DNA of 64,000 nt from Roseivirga sp. UBA6061 (GTDB taxonomy: Bacteria > Bacteroidota > Bacteroidia > Cytophagales > Cyclobacteriaceae). The position numbers and the translations under genes were made by a program. This document shows, piece by piece, positions 35,069 to 44,368 of the stretch (positions within the stretch are counted from its first letter, which is position 1; the number at the start of each line of letters is the position of its first letter). The notes beneath the pieces are model-generated. The model ran no database searches. It had not been told where the DNA came from and was given only the letters and a program-made list of their open reading frames with translations. The DNA lies in contig DIYF01000061.1 of the NCBI GenBank assembly GCA_002427745.1, forward strand, positions 106,388-170,387, given 5' to 3'.

Positions 35069-35641
35069 ATGGAGGCATTGCTAAGCTATATCAGGTATTA
35101 TGTTACACTCAGTCCGGAAGAGGAGCAGGCCGTGCGGGATACCTATAAGATGAAGACTTACCCCAAGGGACATATTCTGATACATGAAGGTCAGGTCTGT
35201 CAACACATGTTTTTTATCTCAAAAGGTGTCTGCAGAACATACCATGATCATAGCAAAAAGGAGGTAACCACCTGGATTTATCCGGAAATGAATTTTGTGA
35301 CTTCCTGGTCAAGTTTTATTCAGCAAACGCCAGGTTTTGAATCTTTGCAGGTGCTGGAAGACGATACAGAGCTGGCGTTTATCACCAAAGAAAGTCTGCA
35401 GCAACTTTACGACCGTTTCAGGTCCATAGAACGCTTTGGCAGGCACCTGGCAGAAGAGCAACTGGCTCAGATAGATGACTATGCAAGAGGGTATTCTCTG
35501 CTTTCAGCCAGAGAAAAGTACGATGCGCTGCTTCAGTTTTTTCCCGGGGTAACCCAGAGGGTGAACCTGGGATACATTGCCTCCATGCTCGGTATTACTC
35601 AGGAGACCCTGAGCCGTATCAGGCGAAGACAGAATCAGTGA
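35069..35641 (+). CDS. Crp/Fnr-family transcriptional regulator
   Basis: The 190-aa protein has a cyclic-nucleotide-binding beta-roll at about residues 25-115 (YPKGHILIHEGQVCQHMFFI, SKGVCRTYH) and a short C-terminal helix-turn-helix (NLGYIASMLGITQETLSRIR). The roll lacks the full cAMP-binding signature, as is usual for this Bacteroidota subgroup. It follows PUL 3's terminator, so it is a separate unit, and its last codons overlap the convergent gene at 35635 by 7 bp. Targets are unknown; the nearest candidate is the convergent desaturase-like gene. Confidence 0.88.
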   Translation: MEALLSYIRYYVTLSPEEEQAVRDTYKMKTYPKGHILIHEGQVCQHMFFISKGVCRTYHDHSKKEVTTWIYPEMNFVTSWSSFIQQTPGFESLQVLEDDTELAFITKESLQQLYDRFRSIERFGRHLAEEQLAQIDDYARGYSLLSAREKYDALLQFFPGVTQRVNLGYIASMLGITQETLSRIRRRQNQ

Positions 35642-36519
35642 TCAGGTTTTGGAGTCCAACCCGGAGGTTTGATCAGGTAGTTCAGTTTGTTTTTCAGGCC
35701 CTTTGTATCTCTCATTTGGGTGTAAAGTCGGGTGAAGCCATGAAAGAAGACTTTTATGGGGTTGATGCTGTTCAGTGGCTCGGTGATACCATAAACCACC
35801 TTTTCTTTTTCCTCTGCAAACGTACCAAGCATCCGGTCCCAGATAATCAGAATACCCGCATAATTCTTATCGAGATACTGAGGGTTTGAAGCATGATGTA
35901 CCCTGTGATGGGAAGGCGTATTGAAAATGTACTCAATAGGTCCCGGCAGTTTTTTGATTACTTCTGTGTGCAGTATGGCCTGAAAAGTCTGAACAAAAAG
36001 CTCGATAAACAAGAGCATCCACGGGTTAAAGCCCAGCATGACAATGGGGAGCGAAAAAAAGATAGGAAATACGGCATCCAGCGGACCAAACCTGTAAGCT
36101 ACCGACATATTAAAGTGAGGTGAGCTATGGTGTACCGTATGGGTTGCCCAGCCAATGCCAATGCGGTGCATCACTCTGTGGTCCCAGTAATAGGCGAAAT
36201 CAGCCAGCAGAATACAGCATACCACGGTAACAATATTCAATGGGAGGTGAGGAAGACTCATATACTCATAGACATAGAAATACAGCTTATAAATGAGTAT
36301 GGCTCCCAGTAAGTACTCAATCGTCACAAAGGCAAAAACAGTCACTACATTGGCGACAGAATCACCAAGAATGTTCCAGTTCAGTCTTTTCATGACAGCA
36401 TACCGGATTAACTCCAGTATGAAAAAGGGGATGATGACATAAAAAACACTGCCGTTGTTTACCAGGTCGAAAATGTACTGCAGCTCTTCCAGCTCAAAAG
36501 TCTCGGTTAAAAATTCCAT
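35635..36519 (-). CDS. Sterol desaturase / fatty acid hydroxylase superfamily membrane protein
   Basis: The 294-aa protein has several membrane helices (FYVIIPFFILELIRYAVM, VTVFAFVTIEYLLGAILIY, IVTVVCCILLADFAYYW) and the three histidine boxes of the di-iron hydroxylases: DHRVMHR, HTVHHSS and HHRVHHASN. It should hydroxylate or desaturate a lipid chain in the membrane. In Bacteroidota such genes often act on membrane lipids, which fits a phospholipid theme loosely. The substrate cannot be told from sequence. Confidence 0.9.
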   Translation of the reverse strand: MEFLTETFELEELQYIFDLVNNGSVFYVIIPFFILELIRYAVMKRLNWNILGDSVANVVTVFAFVTIEYLLGAILIYKLYFYVYEYMSLPHLPLNIVTVVCCILLADFAYYWDHRVMHRIGIGWATHTVHHSSPHFNMSVAYRFGPLDAVFPIFFSLPIVMLGFNPWMLLFIELFVQTFQAILHTEVIKKLPGPIEYIFNTPSHHRVHHASNPQYLDKNYAGILIIWDRMLGTFAEEKEKVVYGITEPLNSINPIKVFFHGFTRLYTQMRDTKGLKNKLNYLIKPPGWTPKPDH

Positions 36520-36540
36520 GGTGATCAGATTTGTATTCAG

Positions 36541-37068
36541 TTATTGCAGGCGCTTCCAGGTTTCACGGATGGTGTAGCCCTCGTAATGGTAGCTTAAATG
36601 TATGTCGCCTTTTTCGTCCATCTGCAGACTGCTCTGCACGGTATATGTTTGTCCCTCATAACTGATTTCGTATTCAGCTTTGGCCAAATACTCGTCAATC
36701 TTCAGCGCTTTCATAAGCAGGGTATTGTCATCGTATCGATTGCCGGAAGCATCTATCTGTACCACCGAATAGCATTGAAGCCCACCGTTTTCTTCTCTCA
36801 CCTCATAAACAGATTTCTCTTTAATTCCTTCAAAAGTGACCTCATAGCGTCCCTTCCAGTAGTAGGCCCAGTCTTCTTCATCAGGGGGCTCAGCCGTTTT
36901 CTCTTCTGTTGGTTTGGGTGACTCAGTTCCGGGCGATTCCGTGTCCCGGATGCTGCTGTCGGGTGTAGCCTCATTCTCTGATCCTGCATAAATGGCCAGG
37001 GCATGAGGAATACCGGCAACAATGAAGACGATCAGCAGGGACCGAAAGAACAATACAGCGTTATTCAT
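36541..37068 (-). CDS. Small exported protein of unknown function
   Basis: The 175-aa protein has an N-terminal signal or membrane segment (VLFFRSLLIVFIVAGIPHAL), an acidic Pro/Glu/Thr-rich linker (about 28-65: TESPGTESPKPTEEKTAEPP) and a beta-rich C-terminal domain (YWKGRYEVTFEGIKEKSVYE, YEGYTIRETWKRL). No family recognised. It precedes the desaturase-like gene on the same strand with a 21-nt gap, so the two are probably cotranscribed. Confidence 0.65.
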   Translation of the reverse strand: MNNAVLFFRSLLIVFIVAGIPHALAIYAGSENEATPDSSIRDTESPGTESPKPTEEKTAEPPDEEDWAYYWKGRYEVTFEGIKEKSVYEVREENGGLQCYSVVQIDASGNRYDDNTLLMKALKIDEYLAKAEYEISYEGQTYTVQSSLQMDEKGDIHLSYHYEGYTIRETWKRLQ

Positions 37069-37178
37069 ACAAGAAAGTTTTTTACAAAGATCAGGTACAG
37101 GAAACTAAGAAATTTTGACCTGGGTCAAAATCGGGAGAAGAATGTATGAAGTATGAGGGGAGGCTGCCGGGAGAACGA

Positions 37179-37448
37179 TCAGGAATCAGAAGCCTCACTA
37201 CGGTGTTTCCGCATGCGTGCCATCACCTTATAGATGGCAAAACCGGCAATAATGGTCCAGACCAGATTTACTACAACGGTAGGCATATCCAGCAGGTGAA
37301 TGGCATTGATAGTGAGAAAAATCCCACCCAAAGCATTCAGTACATGATAGAGTGGTTTTTCAGAAGATATGAACCCGGCAACCAGTAGCAGGTAAGCTGC
37401 TATAAAGGACAAAGCTCCGGTCCAGCCGATCAGTTCATAAATACTCAT
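37179..37448 (-). CDS. Small three-helix membrane protein (CBU_0592-like)
   Basis: The 89-aa protein is almost all membrane: GWTGALSFIAAYLLLVAG, VLNALGGIFLTINAIHLLD and VVNLVWTIIAGFAIYKVMA, with a basic C-terminus. This fits the CBU_0592-like small membrane family; no biochemical role is known to me. It starts 3 nt after the TetR stop, so the two form an operon. Confidence 0.7.
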   Translation of the reverse strand: MSIYELIGWTGALSFIAAYLLLVAGFISSEKPLYHVLNALGGIFLTINAIHLLDMPTVVVNLVWTIIAGFAIYKVMARMRKHRSEASDS

Positions 37449-37451
37449 GAT

Positions 37452-38063
37452 TTATTCTTTCACGGGTATTGCAATGAACTCATCGAGTTTGAGGAGTCTG
37501 AGTGCTGTTTGTCGATAGACGGCTACGCGGTGAGAATACGCTTCTTTATCATCTACCATTCCCAGATAGTAATAGGCACCATCAACCAGGGCAAAAATGA
37601 TCTCACTCATTTCAGATGTATTGTCTACTGAGATTACTCCATGTGCTACTGCTTCGTCCAGGGTCTTTTGAAGTTTCTCATGAAGCAGGTCGTGCAGTTC
37701 CTTAAAGCGCAACTTGAATTGCTTGTTCTGATAAATCTGGGCGTAGCAACTGTAAAAGACCCCATCACTAAAAAGTCTGTTCCACTTACGGGAAAACAGA
37801 TTTCCAATTGTTTCTACCAGTTTCTCTTTCGTATCAACTGTGCTTTTGACATGATAGATAGTGAGGTACCGCTCCAGGATATAATCTACCAGCGAGAGTA
37901 GCAGGCCTTCGCGCGATTTGAAATAATGAATGATAAGGCTGGGGTTGACTCCTGCTCTTTCAGCCACTATGGCAATGGAAGTGTTCTCGAGTCCCTTCTT
38001 ATTTGCCTCGCTGTAGAAGGCCTTGATAATCTCCTGTTTTCTCCGTTCGCCAATGCTCTTCAT
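37452..38063 (-). CDS. TetR-family transcriptional regulator
   Basis: The 203-aa protein has an N-terminal helix-turn-helix at about residues 9-55 (RKQEIIKAFYSEANKKGLEN, IVAERAGVNPSLIIHYFKSR), followed by an all-helical ligand-binding domain (BetI-like in the HTH). It is transcribed away from the PUL 4 SusC gene; the interval between them holds a palindromic TetR-type site (38303-38320). PUL 4 has no sigma/anti-sigma pair, so this protein is the likely regulator of PUL 4 as well as of itself. The ligand is unknown. Confidence 0.92.
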   Translation of the reverse strand: MKSIGERRKQEIIKAFYSEANKKGLENTSIAIVAERAGVNPSLIIHYFKSREGLLLSLVDYILERYLTIYHVKSTVDTKEKLVETIGNLFSRKWNRLFSDGVFYSCYAQIYQNKQFKLRFKELHDLLHEKLQKTLDEAVAHGVISVDNTSEMSEIIFALVDGAYYYLGMVDDKEAYSHRVAVYRQTALRLLKLDEFIAIPVKE

Positions 38064-38302
38064 TGCCCTGATTTTATGAGGTTGGCAAGATAAATCAAAG
38101 TTGAGATAAACTCAAAAAGGGTCTTTTACACAATCGTCATAATACCATAATATATCCATGTCATGGAGGCTTGATATTGAGGTTGTGTTTTCGATCAAAT
38201 CTGCCATTTTAAGATGCATTGGCTTGTTTTGGCTTTTGTAAAGTCTGTATGACTTGTTAAGAAAAAGGCAAATATTCCGGTGCTCATCTTAATAAATAAT
38301 TA

Positions 38303-38320
38303 ATTGAACGTTCATTCAAT
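38303..38320. promoter_or_regulatory. Candidate TetR operator upstream of PUL 4
   Basis: ATTGAA and TTCAAT arms enclose the perfect palindrome TGAACGTTCA (38305-38314). On the minus strand it reads ATT-GAATGAACGTTC-AAT; the 12-base core also forms the site at 51961-51984. The rest of the 308-nt interval 38064-38371 holds no gene; it is AT-rich near the PUL 4 start and must contain two divergent promoters. Confidence 0.6.
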
Positions 38321-38371
38321 TTTTCATTTGAGCTGATCAATTTTGAGCATCGATTTATAACCTAAAAAACT

Positions 38372-41300
38372 ATGGTCAAACCAAACCTAAATCTATCTGT
38401 ATCAAGCACTGTTGTCAGGGTCTGCTTCGCCTTGTTTGTCAGTGTACTTTTTTGCGGGGGCTTTCAGCTTCAGGCCCGGCAGGCTATGACTCCCCTGACG
38501 GGAACTGTTATAGATGAAGAGGCCCGCGAGGCTGTGCCCGGTGCTACGGTGCGCATAAAGGGAACTTCTGAAGGAGCAATCACTACGGCTGACGGGAAAT
38601 TCAGCATCCCGACAGCACAGGAATCCGGTATACTGTTGGTCTCATTCATCGGCTATGAAACGATTGAAGTAGCCTTTGATGCCAACCAAAGAAATTTCAA
38701 CCTGACACTCAAAGTCAGTGCGCTGGACCTGCAGGAGGTAGTCGTAACCGCCTTAGGTATCAGGCGTGAGGAAAAAGCCCTGGGATATGCAGCGCAGAAT
38801 GTAAACGCTGAGCAGTTAAGCCAGGTGCGCTCTAAAGACGCTTTTAGTGCCCTGAAGGGTAAAGTGGCCGGTTTACAAATCAATTCAGCCAGTAACGGAC
38901 TGGCCAGTAGCTCCCGCATTGTGGTAAGAGGAGAGAACTCGCTCAATATTAATGACAATTCTCCGCTGATCGTGATTGACGGAACTCCGGTAAATAACGA
39001 TATCTATGGTGTGGGCGGAGGAAGTACCGATCAGGTAAACCTGCCGACTGATTATGGTAATGCGGCATCAGATATCAATCCGGATGACATAGAATCCATC
39101 AATGTATTGAAAGGAGCGGCTGCTTCGGCACTTTACGGGTCTAGAGGTGGTAACGGTGTGATTCTGATTACAACCAAATCCGGTAAGGACCAGGAAGGCA
39201 TGGGTGTTCAGTTTTCTTCGAGCACCAGCTGGAGCAGTGCCCTGGTATTGCCTGAATTACAAACTGTATACGGAGGTGGCTGGGGTCAGACCTATTTTGC
39301 CGACTTCGGTACCAATTTTGGCCCCAGGCTCAATACCGGTCTGACTATTGCCCAGGACGGGAGTCCCGGCTTTGGCAATGGAGAAGAGCTGCCGTTTGAT
39401 CAGCGTTTCGATTTCAACGATTTTTTCGAAACAGGCCTGGCTACCAACAATCAGATCTCCCTTTCAGGTGCTGCAGACAGGATCAACTATCGCCTGTCTT
39501 ATGGTAATTCTTACAACGAGGGAATTGTGCCCAATACTGACCTTACTCGAAACACCGTGAACGTAAGTACTTCTTACGACCTCAGTGAGAAACTGAAAAT
39601 CAGCCTCAATGGCTCTTACATCAGCAGTAATAGCGACAATCTGCCGGTAGCCGGTTACGGCAACCAGGGTATTATGTACACGCTGCTTTGGAACTACAAC
39701 AATGTTGATCTGGACTGGCTGAAGGATTACTGGATTGAGGAGAATGTACAGCAACGACAGCTCTTCTCCTGGGGAGACAATCCCTTCCTCATTACCAATG
39801 AGAATCTGAACGGCTTTGATAAAAACAGAATATTCGGGAATATCGCGGCCAACTACCAGATCACCGATGAACTCTCCGCTATGGTAAGAGTGGGAGTAGA
39901 TAATTTTGACGACCTCAGGACATCAAGAAGGCCATGGAGCTCTGTGAGATTTCCTAACGGCATGTACCGCGAGCAGAACATCTCTTTCAATGAGAGAAAC
40001 ATAGATTTCCTGGTGAGTTATAACAAGACTTTCGAGAATTTTTCAACGGTGGTTTCTGTAGGGGGTAACCGTATGGATCAGACGGTGAACGAGAGCTTTA
40101 TTGAAGGTCGCGGACTGGCTATTCCAGGCATTTATACCCTGGGTAATATCAATGTGGTACCAACCCTGTCAAGATACAATGGTGTGAAAAGGGTGAACAG
40201 CTTGTACGCCTTTGCCAACATTGGTTATCAGGGTTACCTGTACCTGGACCTTACCGCCAGAAACGACTGGTCTTCAACCTTGCCTTCGGCTAACAATTCC
40301 TATTTCTATCCCTCTGCCTCACTCAGCTTTATTCTGTCTGAAGTGGCAAACCTGGGACCACAGGTAGACTACCTGAAGATCAGAGCCAATATAGCCCAGG
40401 TAGGTAATGATACCGATCCTTACCAGCTCCAGAAGACCTTTGCCTTCGGTACACTGCCCAATAGTGTGACCAATAACGGGGAGTTGCCTAATGCCAATCT
40501 GAAACCGGTAACTACCACCTCTATCGAATTCGGTATTCAGGGTCGCTTTTTTGACGGACGTTTGACTGCTGATATCGGTGCTTACCGAAGCCTGAGCAGG
40601 GATCAGATCATTTCTGCCAACATATCTCAGGCTTCCGGTTTCAACTCTATCGTGGTCAATGCAGGTGAAATTGAAACTAAGGGAATTGAGCTTTCATTGA
40701 ATGGTTCCCCCATAAGAACGGCCAATTTTGACTGGAACGTGGGAATGAATTTCACACGGGTACGAAGCAAGGTGAACGAGCTTTACAACGACCTGGAAAC
40801 ATTTATCATCGCCAATGGTCCGGCCGGTGCTACCGTGGAGGCAAGGCCAGGTGGTCTGTTGGGAGATGTGTATGGAAATGTATTCCTGAGATCTCCGGAA
40901 GGTGAGATTGTATTCAACGATAACGGTCTGCCGGCTCTTGATCCTGAGAGGCAGAAAATTGGTAATTACAATCCTGACTGGTTGATGGGACTGAATACTA
41001 CATTCAGCTACAAAAACTTCAGCCTCTACGCACTCTTTAATATCAGGGAAGGCGGTTATATCTACTCATACACCAATGCCATAGGGGCAGAGAGCGGATT
41101 GCTTTCTCACTCTGTGGAAGGTCACGAAGAGGGAATCGTAGGAGATGGTGTGATGAGAGATGGTAACGGGGGATTTGTACCTAATACCAATCGTGCTTCA
41201 GCTGAAGCCTGGTATTACGGAGGTTTTTATGCCCGTAATAATGTAGAAGCCAATGGTTTTGACGCCTCATTTATCAAGTTGAAGGAAGTGAGCCTTTCTT

Positions 41301-41509
41301 ACAGAGTGCCAGAGGAAGTGGTTTCGAGGCTGGGGCTTCAGAGCCTGAGCATCTCGCTTACCGGTAACAATGTGGCTCTGTGGACAGATGTACCGAACAT
41401 CGACCCCGAAGCACAGGCACTCAACGGAGGTACACTGGTACCCGGCTTCGAGGTAACACAACTGCCATCTACCAGGTCATGGGGTTACAGACTCAACATC
41501 GGATTTTAA
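38372..41509 (+). CDS. SusC-like TonB-dependent receptor without STN domain (PUL 4)
   Basis: The 1045-aa protein has a signal peptide ending near FQLQARQ, a carboxypeptidase-regulatory-like domain at about 40-120 (GTVIDEEAREAVPGATVRIK), TonB box and plug (LDLQEVVVTALGIRREEKAL, SINVLKGAAASALYGSRGGN) and barrel to GF. The absence of the STN domain matches the absence of sigma/FecR genes next to it. It differs in plug signature (TALGIRREEKALGYA) from the other three receptors, so it belongs to another SusC branch and pairs with a different SusD type. Confidence 0.95.
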   Translation: MVKPNLNLSVSSTVVRVCFALFVSVLFCGGFQLQARQAMTPLTGTVIDEEAREAVPGATVRIKGTSEGAITTADGKFSIPTAQESGILLVSFIGYETIEVAFDANQRNFNLTLKVSALDLQEVVVTALGIRREEKALGYAAQNVNAEQLSQVRSKDAFSALKGKVAGLQINSASNGLASSSRIVVRGENSLNINDNSPLIVIDGTPVNNDIYGVGGGSTDQVNLPTDYGNAASDINPDDIESINVLKGAAASALYGSRGGNGVILITTKSGKDQEGMGVQFSSSTSWSSALVLPELQTVYGGGWGQTYFADFGTNFGPRLNTGLTIAQDGSPGFGNGEELPFDQRFDFNDFFETGLATNNQISLSGAADRINYRLSYGNSYNEGIVPNTDLTRNTVNVSTSYDLSEKLKISLNGSYISSNSDNLPVAGYGNQGIMYTLLWNYNNVDLDWLKDYWIEENVQQRQLFSWGDNPFLITNENLNGFDKNRIFGNIAANYQITDELSAMVRVGVDNFDDLRTSRRPWSSVRFPNGMYREQNISFNERNIDFLVSYNKTFENFSTVVSVGGNRMDQTVNESFIEGRGLAIPGIYTLGNINVVPTLSRYNGVKRVNSLYAFANIGYQGYLYLDLTARNDWSSTLPSANNSYFYPSASLSFILSEVANLGPQVDYLKIRANIAQVGNDTDPYQLQKTFAFGTLPNSVTNNGELPNANLKPVTTTSIEFGIQGRFFDGRLTADIGAYRSLSRDQIISANISQASGFNSIVVNAGEIETKGIELSLNGSPIRTANFDWNVGMNFTRVRSKVNELYNDLETFIIANGPAGATVEARPGGLLGDVYGNVFLRSPEGEIVFNDNGLPALDPERQKIGNYNPDWLMGLNTTFSYKNFSLYALFNIREGGYIYSYTNAIGAESGLLSHSVEGHEEGIVGDGVMRDGNGGFVPNTNRASAEAWYYGGFYARNNVEANGFDASFIKLKEVSLSYRVPEEVVSRLGLQSLSISLTGNNVALWTDVPNIDPEAQALNGGTLVPGFEVTQLPSTRSWGYRLNIGF

Positions 41510-41532
41510 TCAACCTTTTTAGCATTAAGGAA

Positions 41533-42930
41533 ATGAAAAAAATAGCATACTTATTTATCGCACTTTTCGCATTGGCCTGTACCGATGATTTCGAAGAGAT
41601 CAATACCAACAATGATCAGCCCGAATCAGTCAGTGGTGCACTTTTGCTCCCTACCGTGATCTTCGGTTATGCCGATCTGATGGTCAACCAGAACTATGCC
41701 TTTGGAAACACCATTGGTCAGTACAGTGCAAACTATGAGTTTAACGGACTTGATATTTTCAACTGGAACAGTGACGGACGTTTCTGGGGAATCTACTCGA
41801 TTCTACAGGATGTGAAGGACATTGAGTTATTTGGTCAGCGCACGGCTAACCCCAATTATGAAGCCGTGGCCATCATCCTGGAATCTTTCGGGGTTTCGAT
41901 CCTGACAGACGCTTATGGAGATGTTCCCTATAGTGAGGCTACACAGGCCACAGAGGGTGTTTTTGCACCGGTGTACGACAGCCAGGAGTCAATTTATCAG
42001 GGCTTGCTCAGCGAATTGGAAAGAGCCAATGGGTTGATCGATGCTTCCGCAGCCATTGATGGTGATATCCTTTATGGAGGTGACATGATGAAGTGGAAGA
42101 AATTTGCCAACTCACTTCGAATGAGATTACTGCTCAGAAGCTCTGGTGCCCGGAATAATGCCGCAGCCATGCAGGCTATTGTGAGCAATCCTGCACAGTT
42201 TCCCGTGTTTGAATCCAATGCAGACAATGCCGATTACAAATACAGTGGTGCTTTGCCTGATCTTTCGCCTTATTCGGCCGGAAGGGGCAGGGCCTATGAT
42301 TATTATCTGGGTATTCCCACCACACACCTGATCAATACACTTTCTGATAACAATGACCCGAGGCTCCAGGCCTGGTTTGATCCCATTGCAGGAACAGCCG
42401 ACTATCTGGGTACTGCTCCGGGTCAGAGTCTGGGAGATGTAGGGCGTCCTGGTGATTTCTCGACCAAGGCTGCCGGTTTCTTCGATGTCTCAAGCAAGAT
42501 CAGTGGTATTTTTATGACCTACAGCGAGTTGAACTTTATCATGGCTGAGGCGGCCGAAGCAGGTATGATCACAGGCGATGCGGCTGCCTACTATGATCAG
42601 GCAGTAAATGCTTCATTTGATCAATGGGGAGTCACTATACCAGCAGATTATCTGACTTCAACGGCTCCTTACAATGCGGCAACAGAAGTACTGGCGGTTC
42701 AAAAATGGTTATCTCTCTATCACAACTCTGTGCAGGGGTGGTTTAACTGGAAGCGTACAGGATTACCATCCTTCATTCAGGCAGGACCTGGCACAGTAAA
42801 CGGAGGTGATTTTCCGGTAAGATTGATGTATCCGGCTCTTGAGCAATCAGTAAATGCTCAGAATTATACGGCAGCTGCTGCCGGTATTGGCGGAGATAAT
42901 ATCAACTCCAGAGTCTGGTGGGATAAATAA
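41533..42930 (+). CDS. SusD-like lipoprotein of the SusD_2 type (PUL 4)
   Basis: The 465-aa protein starts at ATG 41533 (MKKIAYLFIALFALAC, lipobox LALAC); the frame is open further upstream inside susC but that part is a shadow. Hallmarks of the SusD/RagB nutrient-binding branch: TNNDQPESV, LTDAYGDVPYSEATQ, ILYGGDMMKWKKFANSLRMR, MTYSELNFIMAEAAEAG and GWFNWKRTGLPSF. It forms the binding lid of the PUL 4 barrel. Confidence 0.93.
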   Translation: MKKIAYLFIALFALACTDDFEEINTNNDQPESVSGALLLPTVIFGYADLMVNQNYAFGNTIGQYSANYEFNGLDIFNWNSDGRFWGIYSILQDVKDIELFGQRTANPNYEAVAIILESFGVSILTDAYGDVPYSEATQATEGVFAPVYDSQESIYQGLLSELERANGLIDASAAIDGDILYGGDMMKWKKFANSLRMRLLLRSSGARNNAAAMQAIVSNPAQFPVFESNADNADYKYSGALPDLSPYSAGRGRAYDYYLGIPTTHLINTLSDNNDPRLQAWFDPIAGTADYLGTAPGQSLGDVGRPGDFSTKAAGFFDVSSKISGIFMTYSELNFIMAEAAEAGMITGDAAAYYDQAVNASFDQWGVTIPADYLTSTAPYNAATEVLAVQKWLSLYHNSVQGWFNWKRTGLPSFIQAGPGTVNGGDFPVRLMYPALEQSVNAQNYTAAAAGIGGDNINSRVWWDK

Positions 42931-42943
42931 TCAGGAATACGAA

Positions 42944-43076
42944 AGAGGCTATTTCAAAGTGTACTGTCAGTGCGAACGATGTCAGGTAATCTTGTTATCA
43001 TGAACTATCAAAGAACGGGATTGAGCTGTTTTGTTTGTAAAGACTTTTTAAGTGGCTTTTGAGATAGCCTCTTTAA
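42944..43076 (+). terminator. Long-loop hairpin between susD and phosphoesterase (PUL 4)
   Basis: AGAGGCTATTTCAAAG (42944-42959) pairs with CTTTTGAGATAGCCTCT (43056-43072), a roughly 15-bp stem with one mismatch and one bulge, enclosing about 96 nt and followed by TTTAAAA. The placement matches the terminators after SusD in PULs 1 and 2. The very large loop makes true intrinsic termination less sure. Confidence 0.45.
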
Positions 43077-43092
43077 AACAATAGATATTATA

Positions 43093-44343
43093 ATGTCGAT
43101 TTTCAGAATTGTTGTTGGTCTCTTATCCATACTCTGCTGTTTTCAGTTGAAGGCTCAGAATAATACTAAAAGGGCTGTTTTTATTATACTGGATGGCATT
43201 CCTGCCGATGTGTTGGAAAAGGTGGAAACTCCTTTTCTGGATCAGATTGCTGCCAGAGGAGGGTATACCAGGTCTTATCAGGGAGGGAAAAGAGGAACGT
43301 ATAATGAAACCCCTACGATTTCAGCTCCCGGTTATATGAACCTGATTACCGGTACCTGGGCCAACAAGCATAATGTTATCAACAACTATAACCAGTCGCC
43401 CAACTACCACTACCATAATATTTTCAGGATTGCCAAAACCGCAAAGCCAGAACTGCATACAGCTCTTTTTTCCTCCTGGCTCGATAATCGTACTGTCCTG
43501 ATAGGCGAAGGTTCACCCAAAGGGGGAGGCAGGGTGATAGATTATGCTTTTGACGGACTGGAAAAAGACCTGGAGACTTACCCTAAAACTCCCACACGTT
43601 TTGAGAAGATAGACAATCGGGTTGCGAAAGAAGCTGCTGATTACATTACCTCTGATGCTCCTGATCTTTCCTGGGTATACCTGGAGTATACGGATGATGT
43701 GGGGCATGCCAGGGGAGATAGTGAGGCTTTCTATGAGAGCGTCAGGCTGGCTGATAAACAGGTAGGGCAGATCTGGCAGGCCATAGAGAAAAGGCAGAAA
43801 CAAGGTGAGGAATGGATGCTGGTGGTGACTACTGATCATGGGCGTGATGCCCGGAATGGACGTTCTCACGGAAGGCAAAGCAACCGGGAGCGTACTACCT
43901 GGATTGTGACCAATCGGGCAGATGTGAATACCAGGTTTACAGAAGATGAGCCCGCTGTAGTGGATATTCTGCCATCCGTATTGAAGTTTATCGGAGTTGA
44001 AATTCCTCAGTCTGTTGCGCGCGAACTGGATGGCGTTTCTTTTATCGGAGATATACATGCCACCGATCTCAAGGCCACCCTATCAGGAGATAAGCTGATC
44101 CTGAACTGGAAGGCAATGAAACCTTCCGGAAAGGCCAGGATTTGGCTGAGTTTTACAAACAACTATCGGGAGGGCAGAGAGGATTTCTATGACCAACTGG
44201 GTAAGCGGATTGACTTAAATGATGAAGAAGCAACCATTTCTTTGACTCATGCCCAAAACGCAGCCTGGACCCAAACGAAGTATCTGAAAATCATTTTCGA
44301 AACACCCACCAATACATTGAATTATTGGGTGGTTGATCACTAA
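43093..44343 (+). CDS. Alkaline-phosphatase-superfamily phosphodiesterase/nucleotide pyrophosphatase (PUL 4)
   Basis: The 416-aa protein has a signal peptide (IVVGLLSILCCFQLKAQ). The type I phosphodiesterase/NPP fold shows the metal and nucleophile set: FIILDGIPAD, NETPTISAPGYMNLITGTWA (the Thr of TPTISAPG as likely nucleophile), YTDDVGHARGD and TTDHGRDARNGRSHGR. It should cleave phosphodiesters or phosphomonoesters in the periplasm or outside, supplying what PUL 4 takes up or processing what it brings. About 80 C-terminal residues form an added beta domain. It is the last gene of PUL 4. Confidence 0.9.
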   Translation: MSIFRIVVGLLSILCCFQLKAQNNTKRAVFIILDGIPADVLEKVETPFLDQIAARGGYTRSYQGGKRGTYNETPTISAPGYMNLITGTWANKHNVINNYNQSPNYHYHNIFRIAKTAKPELHTALFSSWLDNRTVLIGEGSPKGGGRVIDYAFDGLEKDLETYPKTPTRFEKIDNRVAKEAADYITSDAPDLSWVYLEYTDDVGHARGDSEAFYESVRLADKQVGQIWQAIEKRQKQGEEWMLVVTTDHGRDARNGRSHGRQSNRERTTWIVTNRADVNTRFTEDEPAVVDILPSVLKFIGVEIPQSVARELDGVSFIGDIHATDLKATLSGDKLILNWKAMKPSGKARIWLSFTNNYREGREDFYDQLGKRIDLNDEEATISLTHAQNAAWTQTKYLKIIFETPTNTLNYWVVDH

Positions 44344-44368
44344 ACAGAGCATATGCCGCTGTATAGCA

